From NCBI GenBank assembly GCA_030689595.1, contig JAUYHP010000033.1, forward strand, positions 1 through 42,715: a stretch of DNA of 42,715 nucleotides, written 5' to 3'. Below, in pieces: positions 31,633-36,938 of this stretch. The position numbers and the translations under genes were made by a program. The DNA comes from a bacterium (lineage in GTDB: Bacteria; Patescibacteriota; Minisyncoccia; UBA6257; WO2-44-18). Within the stretch, counting starts at the first letter, position 1, and each line of letters opens with the position of its first letter. Below the pieces are notes generated by a model. The model was not told where the DNA came from and did not search any database. It saw only the letters and a list, made by a program, of their open reading frames with translations.

Positions 31633-31661
31633 ATAGTAACAAGTCTTATATCTGCGGTCAA
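31633..31661 (-). promoter_or_regulatory. Promoter of the 55-residue protein gene
   Basis: TTGACC, 17 bases, TACTAT on the minus strand. The -35 touches the stop codon of the upstream gene. Confidence 0.65.
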
Positions 31662-31882
31662 CTGGCGGGTTGGTATTGAATATATCCAAGCATTCTTATG
31701 ACGCCCGGGATTATGTCGGCGCGGGCAGTGCCAATATGAGTAAATTTTAGATGTGCCCTACTGGCCTCGGCTAGATAAGGATTATTATTGATGGCCTCCT
31801 GATATGCTGATTCTTCGTCTTCGGCTGCAATTAGTAATGTAAATGGGCTAACGTCGGTGTAGTCCATGACGTAGAGATTCAT
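31658..31882 (-). CDS. 74-residue small protein
   Basis: The minus-strand ATG at 31882 follows CAAGGAGACGTTC. Product MNLYVMDYTDVSPFTLLIAA, then EDEESAYQEAINNNPYLAEA, a mixed strand-helix protein without membrane segment. TTGCAT-N16-TATTAT upstream is a likely promoter. The arrangement with the 55-residue gene (same strand, same start pattern) suggests duplication. Function unknown. Confidence 0.65.
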   Translation of the reverse strand: MNLYVMDYTDVSPFTLLIAAEDEESAYQEAINNNPYLAEASRAHLKFTHIGTARADIIPGVIRMLGYIQYQPAS

Positions 31883-31949
31883 GAACGTCTCCTTGAAAAG
31901 TACATTCTAACATAATAACGATTTAGCATGGATATGCAAGTTAGAAAAT

Positions 31950-31983
31950 AAAAATCCCCATCAGTCAGTAGGCGGATGGGGAT
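31950..31983 (-). terminator. Minus-strand terminator without a gene behind it
   Basis: ATCCCCATC/GATGGGGAT hairpin followed on the minus strand by T5. The only minus-strand start signal before it is a TATAAT at 32036-32041, which would give an RNA of about 75 bases. Confidence 0.6.
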
Positions 31984-32084
31984 GCATGCTATCACCACAT
32001 AATTTCAAAATGCCACTGGCGTGACTTAAAGTTTTATTATATGATGTCGCTAGTACGTTATCTTCTAACAAAGGAGCTCTTATC

Positions 32085-32687
32085 ATGGCAAATCGACCCA
32101 AGTTGGTTGGGCTTACCGGGAATATGGGATGTGGCAAGAGCGTAGTGGCTAAGTTTTTGTCTGAATTGCCGAAAATAGTAGTTATCAGCACAGATGAGAT
32201 TGCTAAGGATATTGTTTCTGATCCCCAGCATCGAAACAAGATCGAAGAAATTTTTGGCGCTTTGGTTTTTGATGATAATAAGCCGGATTTTCAGCTGATG
32301 GCCGAAACATTTTTTTCTAATCCCGATGTAAAGCGTCAGTTTGAAGATTTCGTACATCCATTGGTGTGGCAAGCTGTTGATAATCGGATTAACGAGTTGC
32401 CGGACGATTCGGTGGTGGTTATCGAATCGGCGCTTATTTTTGAAAATAGCAATCGATGGCGATTTGATGAAGTCGTATTGGTAACTTGCAAACAAAGAGA
32501 GCAGTATCGTCGTTTGATTGTTGAGCGTGGCCTAACACCAGATCAGATCGACGTTAGGTTAAAGTATCAGCTTCCTGCTGACCAAAAGATTTGGCAATCT
32601 GACTGGGTTGTTCACACCGACGGCTCGATTCAAGATTTGAAGACTGAAATAGTAAACTTGCACAGGCAATTAATCCAGCATTTATAA
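32085..32687 (+). CDS. coaE: Dephospho-CoA kinase
   Basis: 200 residues. P-loop GNMGCGKS (12-19) in KLVGLTGNMGCGKSVVAKF; the Asp of STDEIAKDIV; the lid-side DDSVVVIESALIFE; and the C-terminal VTCKQREQYRRLIVERGLTPDQIDVRL with R residues that contact phosphate. It phosphorylates dephospho-CoA to CoA. AAAGGAG lies 11 bases before the ATG. It is a single-gene unit closed by a terminator. Confidence 0.9.
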   Translation: MANRPKLVGLTGNMGCGKSVVAKFLSELPKIVVISTDEIAKDIVSDPQHRNKIEEIFGALVFDDNKPDFQLMAETFFSNPDVKRQFEDFVHPLVWQAVDNRINELPDDSVVVIESALIFENSNRWRFDEVVLVTCKQREQYRRLIVERGLTPDQIDVRLKYQLPADQKIWQSDWVVHTDGSIQDLKTEIVNLHRQLIQHL

Positions 32688-32693
32688 AAAAAC

Positions 32694-32718
32694 ATCCCCG
32701 GTAATCCGGGGATTTTTT
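32694..32718 (+). terminator. Terminator of coaE
   Basis: ATCCCCGG/CCGGGGAT hairpin with T6. Confidence 0.85.
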
Positions 32719-32719
32719 G

Positions 32720-32748
32720 TTGATAGATTATCGATTTTGGTATAGATT
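32720..32748 (+). promoter_or_regulatory. Leaderless promoter of the DsbA-like/VKOR pair
   Basis: TTGATA, 17 bases, TAGATT, then six bases to the ATG at 32755. No ribosome binding site. Confidence 0.5.
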
Positions 32749-32754
32749 CTAGAT

Positions 32755-33489
32755 ATGTCCGGAAGGAATCTTAGTAAGCAAGAAAAATATGAGGCTAAGC
32801 GGGCCAGAAGAGAACTGGAGGCAGGTAGGCGCAGACAGGGGCGCTTGGTTAAGCGCATATCGCTTTGGGCTTTTGTCGGCGTATTAGTTGTTGGTGCTGT
32901 GTTCGGTTTAGCAAATCTTGGTGAAGTTGGCTCTGGTGGTGGCGCTATTCTGATGGATGCCGTGGCGCCATCTGATTGGGTTAAAGGCAATGCTGTGGCC
33001 AGCGTCACTTTGATTGAGTATAGTGACTTTCAATGCCCAGCTTGTGGGACTTATTATTCACTAGTCCAACAGTTAAATGAGGAATTTGGCGATAGGATCC
33101 AATTTGTCTATCGTCATTTCCCGTTGAGACAAATACATGCCAATGCCGAGTTGGCGGCGCGCGCGGCTGAAGCGGCTGGCCGACAGGGAAAATTTTGGGA
33201 GATGCACGACCTAATTTTTGAAAACCAGAGGAGTTGGTCTGACCAAAGCAGCGCAGAGGACGTGTTTGTTTCTTACGCAGAAACTTTAGAGCTTAACATC
33301 AAACAATTTAGGTCGGATATCGATGATGGGGAGATAAAAGGCAAAGTCTCCGATGATTATAGTAGCGGCATTCGCTCAGGTGTTGATAGCACCCCGACTT
33401 TTTTCCTGAACGGAGTTAAGATCCAAAATCCAAGAGCCTATGAAGAATTTAGAAATGTCATCGAGCAAGCTCTCGCCAGCAATTCCTAA
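32755..33489 (+). CDS. Membrane-anchored DsbA-like thiol-disulfide oxidoreductase
   Basis: 244 residues: a basic cytoplasmic N terminus (about 33 residues), one membrane helix (ISLWAFVGVLVVGAVFGLA), then an extracytoplasmic DsbA/thioredoxin_4 domain with the redox motif CPAC (94-97, IEYSDFQCPACGTYY), YRHFPL and the cis-proline loop DSTPTFFLNG. It oxidises thiols in exported proteins. It overlaps the VKOR gene, whose product should reoxidise it. Confidence 0.92.
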   Translation: MSGRNLSKQEKYEAKRARRELEAGRRRQGRLVKRISLWAFVGVLVVGAVFGLANLGEVGSGGGAILMDAVAPSDWVKGNAVASVTLIEYSDFQCPACGTYYSLVQQLNEEFGDRIQFVYRHFPLRQIHANAELAARAAEAAGRQGKFWEMHDLIFENQRSWSDQSSAEDVFVSYAETLELNIKQFRSDIDDGEIKGKVSDDYSSGIRSGVDSTPTFFLNGVKIQNPRAYEEFRNVIEQALASNS

Positions 33490-33913
33490 ATGGCTGGTTT
33501 GGAGTTTCGCACTGCTTAGCTTTGGGGGCTTTTTAGATGCCGCCTATCTTACTTTTAAGCATTATACTGGCGGGACTATCCTATGCAGCATCTTTAGCGG
33601 TTGCGATATCGTGACTACTAGTGAATACGCCACTATTTTGGGAGTTTCGGTGGCTTTGTTGGGGGCTATCTATTATTTAGCCGTTTTTATATTAACCATC
33701 GTTCACATAGATACTGGCAATGAACAAGTTTTCTATTTTGCTGCTAGCATTACACTACTCGGTTTTCTCGCCTCTCTGTGGTTTGTATTCTTACAGATTT
33801 TTATAATTAAAGCCCTTTGCCTCTATTGCATTTTGTCGGCCATAACCTCCACCACTCTTTTTATACTTGGTATATATGCCCTAAGACGTAAGATTAGAGT
33901 TATGACTGAATAA
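33440..33913 (+). CDS. VKOR-family disulfide-generating membrane protein
   Basis: 157 residues with four to five membrane helices. It has the loop Cys pair C49 and C55 (ILCSIFSGCD) and the active-site CxxC at 127-130 (KALCLYCILSA). Bacterial VKOR proteins pass electrons from DsbA-like partners to quinones. The start could also be the ATG at 33455; either overlaps the preceding gene (by 50 or 35 bases), so the two are coupled. Confidence 0.92.
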   Translation: MKNLEMSSSKLSPAIPKWLVWSFALLSFGGFLDAAYLTFKHYTGGTILCSIFSGCDIVTTSEYATILGVSVALLGAIYYLAVFILTIVHIDTGNEQVFYFAASITLLGFLASLWFVFLQIFIIKALCLYCILSAITSTTLFILGIYALRRKIRVMTE

Positions 33914-33915
33914 AA

Positions 33916-33938
33916 AAAACGCACTTCGGTGCGTTTTT
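33916..33938. terminator. Bidirectional terminator with TTCG tetraloop
   Basis: AAAACGCAC-TTCG-GTGCGTTTT perfect hairpin with T on both strands. It serves VKOR on the plus strand and the 100-residue gene on the minus strand. Confidence 0.85.
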
Positions 33939-33948
33939 GAATTAGATG

Positions 33949-34251
33949 TTAGGCGCATAGACACATTCTTGTTTGATGATCGTGTGGATACACTAGATAT
34001 GTTAGGCGCAGTATATTGCTGAGACGGTGCCTTAATTTACAGACTTCAAGCTTGATGCGTTCGATTTCACCGATAAGTTGTTGTTCGATTTCTATTGTCG
34101 CAGTAGATGACAGCTCGTCCCCGTATTGAGCCCAAATGCCATCATTAATTTGGCGTTCCTCAGCTAATTTGTTTTCGAGGCGGTTCTTTCTGATAGTCAA
34201 TCTTTCTAATTCCACAATCAATGCATGCGCCAGGCTTCTTGTAATTAGCAT
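33949..34251 (-). CDS. Small coiled-coil protein
   Basis: 100 residues, almost entirely helical with heptad-like spacing (VELERLTIRKNRLENKLAEE, EIEQQLIGEIERIKLEVCKL). The site AAAGGGG precedes the ATG by eight bases. A His/Cys-containing C terminus (HDHQTRMCLCA) is present. It lies ten bases after the 126-residue gene on the same strand, so they form a two-gene unit. No recognised family. Confidence 0.65.
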   Translation of the reverse strand: MLITRSLAHALIVELERLTIRKNRLENKLAEERQINDGIWAQYGDELSSTATIEIEQQLIGEIERIKLEVCKLRHRLSNILRLTYLVYPHDHQTRMCLCA

Positions 34252-34261
34252 GACAACCCCT

Positions 34262-34642
34262 TTATCCTGTCGTGGGATATACCAAGCAGGAATATTGGCC
34301 AGCTTTTAAATAAATGCATTGTTCATTAATGTCTTGAGCAATTTCAGCGAGTTTTTTAGCGAGCAGCGGAATCCGATCTTTGCCGGCAAATGAAACCTCA
34401 TATTGGAGGCAGCTATCATCTATCACAGAATGGTTTGCATCTTTCCAAACACCGAAGCTCGGCACGACTGTGACTGTGAAAGCGCCGAAATTTTCGGTGA
34501 GGAATGTGCGTAGGCCATGTTCGATCTGGGGCTGCATTTCAATCTTAGCTGATGGAAGTAAAAAAACTGCTGGACGGCCGAGATTTTCTAAATGATAGCC
34601 CGGGCCTTCTAAGCCGGCCCATTTGTTTTCGTGCTCATTCAT
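34262..34642 (-). CDS. 126-residue soluble protein of unknown function
   Basis: The start at 34642 is chosen because GGAGG lies eight bases upstream; an in-frame ATG at 34726 would lie in the promoter. The product begins MNEHENKWAGLEGPGYHLEN and has an alternating strand-helix pattern (FGAFTVTVVPSFGVWKD, LAKKLAEIAQDINEQCIYLK). It could be a small enzyme-like or antitoxin-like fold, but I cannot place it. A TTGTAT-N17-TATTTT promoter is likely near 34700. Confidence 0.6.
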   Translation of the reverse strand: MNEHENKWAGLEGPGYHLENLGRPAVFLLPSAKIEMQPQIEHGLRTFLTENFGAFTVTVVPSFGVWKDANHSVIDDSCLQYEVSFAGKDRIPLLAKKLAEIAQDINEQCIYLKAGQYSCLVYPTTG

Positions 34643-34746
34643 TGCTAGGCCTCCGATTGAGATTTGGTGGATGCAACTTATCAACGTGCGTGAGTATAAA
34701 ATAGCATTTTGATTAGAGTAATACAAGCTTTTTTATTGGCTCCGGC

Positions 34747-34775
34747 TTGACCAAATTTTAGGTATATGCTATATT
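34747..34775 (+). promoter_or_regulatory. Promoter of the 58-residue membrane protein gene
   Basis: TTGACC, 17 bases, TATATT, followed by a leader of about 60 bases. Confidence 0.7.
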
Positions 34776-34840
34776 GACGTCAGTGTTTTTTGGTGTACTT
34801 TTCTAACCAGACGATGCCCATAGCGAGCGAGGAGATGATT

Positions 34841-35017
34841 ATGAAGATAGTTTGGTCGGTCACGTGGACGGTGGCTTTGCTCGCTGTCCTAATTATTGAA
34901 CTCGTTCTTTGTATTAATTTTGATCGTAATTGCGGCGGCTATCTCAAGCGAGCGGCTGACGCCAATACGATCCAGCTAGCTGAGGAAAATCTTGCGATTG
35001 ACCAGCGCCTATCTTGA
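34841..35017 (+). CDS. 58-residue single-span membrane protein
   Basis: The start at 34841 is set by GGAG six bases upstream; earlier in-frame ATGs at 34790 and 34814 lie in the leader. One membrane helix (VTWTVALLAVLIIELVLCI) is followed by a hydrophilic helix (YLKRAADANTIQLAEENLAI). Its own promoter and a terminator right after the stop mark a single-gene unit. No homologue recognised. Confidence 0.65.
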   Translation: MKIVWSVTWTVALLAVLIIELVLCINFDRNCGGYLKRAADANTIQLAEENLAIDQRLS

Positions 35018-35022
35018 GCACA

Positions 35023-35052
35023 ATCCCCACCATATCGGATGGGGATTTTTTA
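35023..35052 (+). terminator. Terminator of the 58-residue protein gene
   Basis: ATCCCCA.CC/GGATGGGGAT hairpin with T6. Confidence 0.75.
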
Positions 35053-35076
35053 TATAGTCGTGTTAAAATAAATAAC

Positions 35077-35466
35077 ATGTCGAGAAAGGCGATATATGTT
35101 TTACGCATTGGTTTGGCTGTAACTTTCATTTGGATTGGCGTTTTAATTTTGCGCAATCCAGAAGCGTGGGGTGGCTATATTAAGCCTTGGGTGGTTGAGT
35201 TGTTGCCAGCTTCGGTGGCTAGGATTATGATAGGTACGGCATTGTTGGATATAATTATCGGAATTGGCTTTTTGATTAATCCATTAGTTTGGTGGGCAGC
35301 GTTGTTGGGAGCGGTGCACTTGATAATGGTATTGATTGGTAGCGGCATAACGGATATCACCGTAAGAGATATTGGACTATTGGCAGCTAGCTTGGCATTA
35401 TTGTTAAGTTGGCCGATGCCTAAGTTTTTGAAATCAGAAAATAATAAGGTCGAGAATAATAATTAA
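35077..35466 (+). CDS. DoxX-like membrane protein
   Basis: 129 residues with four predicted membrane helices. The start RIGLAVTFIWIGVLILRNPE, the middle IMIGTALLDIIIGIGFLI and the end LLAASLALLLSWP fit the DoxX/SURF4-like layout. The ATG at 35077 follows TAAAAT (35064-35069) by seven bases, so it is probably leaderless; the frame upstream to 35014 only runs through the terminator. It is followed closely by the cupredoxin-like gene. Confidence 0.7.
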   Translation: MSRKAIYVLRIGLAVTFIWIGVLILRNPEAWGGYIKPWVVELLPASVARIMIGTALLDIIIGIGFLINPLVWWAALLGAVHLIMVLIGSGITDITVRDIGLLAASLALLLSWPMPKFLKSENNKVENNN

Positions 35467-35475
35467 TATATAGAA

Positions 35476-35901
35476 ATGAAAGGATTAATTTATTTGTTGG
35501 TAATATTAGTTGTCATAATCGGTGGCTATTTATTGCTGTCTGGAGATCGTGCATTAGATGTCGATGCTAAAGCTACGGCGGTTGATCACGATGACTCTGC
35601 CTTGGCTGAAAATCTGGTAATCTATGCCGATGATGGTTTTTCGCCATCAACTTTGGAGATAGACAGTGGCGCGATGGTGACTTTTCACAACGATAGCTCC
35701 AGTTCCGTTTGGCCGGCTTCAGCTTTCCACCCAACTCATGGGGAATATCCAACTGTTGGTGGTTGTTTGGGTAGTATTTTCGATGCTTGTCGTGGATTGT
35801 TGCCGGGTGAATCATGGTCATTTGCCTTTGATGTGGTTGGCGAGTGGAAATATCATAATCATTTGAGTCCTAGCGAGTTCGGGTCAATTATTGTTAAATA
35901 G
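35476..35901 (+). CDS. Membrane-anchored cupredoxin-like protein
   Basis: 141 residues: an N-terminal helix (LIYLLVILVVIIGGYLLL), then a plastocyanin-like beta domain (NLVIYADDGFSPSTLEIDSGAMVTFHND). Possible copper ligands are H85, H88, C105 and H127/H129 in WKYHNHLSP, close to the consensus of cupredoxins where the Cys-x-x-His of plastocyanin is replaced by HNH. It is an extracytoplasmic electron carrier or copper-binding protein, co-transcribed with the DoxX-like gene. Confidence 0.8.
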   Translation: MKGLIYLLVILVVIIGGYLLLSGDRALDVDAKATAVDHDDSALAENLVIYADDGFSPSTLEIDSGAMVTFHNDSSSSVWPASAFHPTHGEYPTVGGCLGSIFDACRGLLPGESWSFAFDVVGEWKYHNHLSPSEFGSIIVK

Positions 35902-35946
35902 GCCTGTCCGCCGATTGGAGGGGCTGGACTTTCGCTGGAGAGTGTG

Positions 35947-35955
35947 TATAATATA
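35947..35955 (+). promoter_or_regulatory. Promoter -10 of the RRM gene, long leader
   Basis: TATAATATA about 80 bases before the RRM start. The leader contains GTGC...GCAC and no Shine-Dalgarno, which suits cold- or structure-regulated translation as for some RNA-binding proteins. Confidence 0.4.
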
Positions 35956-36035
35956 TAGTTATGTTCTTATAGTGCGCATGGCACTGGTGTGAATAGCACG
36001 GGACTTAAGGTCGTTGTTAATTATTAAGTAAATAA

Positions 36036-36305
36036 ATGGCGAAGAAATTATTCGTTGGCAATCTAGCCTGGTCCATTCGTGACGAGGCTTTGAAGGAGGC
36101 CTTTTCTGCTGCTGGTACCGTTGATACGGCTACCGTCATCGTTGATAAGATGACTGGTCGTTCAAAAGGTTTCGGTTTTGTGGAAATGGCTAACGATGAA
36201 GAAGCTTTGAAAGCTGTTGAAATGTTCAATGGCAAAGAGCTAGATGGCCGACCGCTGACTGTAAACGAGGCTCGCCCAATGGAGCCACGTGAACCAAGAG
36301 GCTAA
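36036..36305 (+). CDS. RNA-binding protein with one RRM domain
   Basis: 89 residues, a single RNA recognition motif: RNP2 LFVGNL near the start, RNP1 KGFGFVEM in the middle, and the usual GRPLTVNEARP end. Such proteins bind single-stranded RNA, often in cold or stress response. The short Arg/Pro/Glu tail is all that follows the domain. A strong terminator ends the gene. Confidence 0.93.
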   Translation: MAKKLFVGNLAWSIRDEALKEAFSAAGTVDTATVIVDKMTGRSKGFGFVEMANDEEALKAVEMFNGKELDGRPLTVNEARPMEPREPRG

Positions 36306-36312
36306 ATTATAG

Positions 36313-36349
36313 AAAACAACACCCCTGCTTAGCGGGGGTGTTGTTTTTT
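36313..36349 (+). terminator. Terminator of the RRM gene
   Basis: ACAACACCCC/GGGGTGTTGT hairpin with T6. Confidence 0.85.
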
Positions 36350-36408
36350 CATCAGGCATGGTATATTGCTACCAGTTCATAAAAACAATTCCTTCAAGGA
36401 CCCCAGTT

Positions 36409-36777
36409 ATGGCATATAGGACGCTGAATGGCACAGAGCTGGATCTAAATGCTATGAGCTTAGAGCAAAAACGGACTATCGCAGGCGTTTTTGCTATGTA
36501 TAAAAGATTGTATCAACAGGGAGGTCGGATTGAAGATTTTATAAATTTTATGTATAGCGACGAAGTTTTGCCGGTAGTTGGGGCTGAATTAAGAGAGTCG
36601 AGATATTGGGTAACCGAAGAGACTCGCAGAGTAGTAGCTTTTCAGCTCATCGAAGATTTACATTTTAGATTAGCTATTAAATTAGGTTCAATGCTGGATG
36701 ACACTCGTGAACAAATTGATATAGCGCGCGATGATGCCGAGATGCATTTGGCCCTGGAAGAGTCTATTGTGATTTGA
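36409..36777 (+). CDS. Unknown helical protein
   Basis: 122 residues from the ATG at 36409, which follows AAGGA by eight bases; the ATG at 36358 overlaps a TATATT -10 box and is rejected. The protein is acidic and helical (EQKRTIAGVFAMYKRLYQQG, EDFINFMYSDEVLPVVGAEL, LGSMLDDTREQIDIARDDAE). There is no membrane segment and no recognised domain. A terminator follows. Confidence 0.65.
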   Translation: MAYRTLNGTELDLNAMSLEQKRTIAGVFAMYKRLYQQGGRIEDFINFMYSDEVLPVVGAELRESRYWVTEETRRVVAFQLIEDLHFRLAIKLGSMLDDTREQIDIARDDAEMHLALEESIVI

Positions 36778-36790
36778 TGATTTTACAACG

Positions 36791-36818
36791 TCCGTCTGGC
36801 ATGGCTAGGCGGATTTTT
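36791..36818 (+). terminator. Terminator of the 122-residue protein gene
   Basis: TCCGTCT/AGGCGGA hairpin with T6. Confidence 0.7.
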
Positions 36819-36866
36819 TATTTGACCAACGGCATTGAAATTGCCATGGATTTGGCTCCTAGTCTC

Positions 36867-36895
36867 TTGCCTTTTGGCCATCTTTACAATATATT
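36867..36895 (+). promoter_or_regulatory. Promoter of the 859-residue protein gene
   Basis: TTGCCT, 17 bases, TATATT; leader about 38 bases containing AAGGAGGAGG before the ATG at 36939. Confidence 0.6.
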
Positions 36896-36899
36896 GTAA
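36884..36899 (+). promoter_or_regulatory. Perfect 16-base palindrome over the -10 (candidate operator)
   Basis: TTACAATATATTGTAA is fully self-complementary and covers the whole -10 box. A dimeric repressor bound here would block the promoter. The protein encoded downstream begins with a helix-turn-helix-like segment, so autoregulation is possible but unproven. Confidence 0.55.
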
Positions 36900-36938
36900 T
36901 CACAGTCCTTTGACACCAACTATATAAGGAGGAGGTTT

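Noticed and set aside
34643..34726. N-terminal extension of the 126-residue minus-strand protein
   Set aside because: It covers promoter-like sequence, while a GGAGG site directs initiation at 34642.
35014..35076. N-terminal extension of the DoxX-like protein
   Set aside because: It reads through the terminator at 35023-35052; the ATG at 35077 with TAAAAT seven bases before is better.
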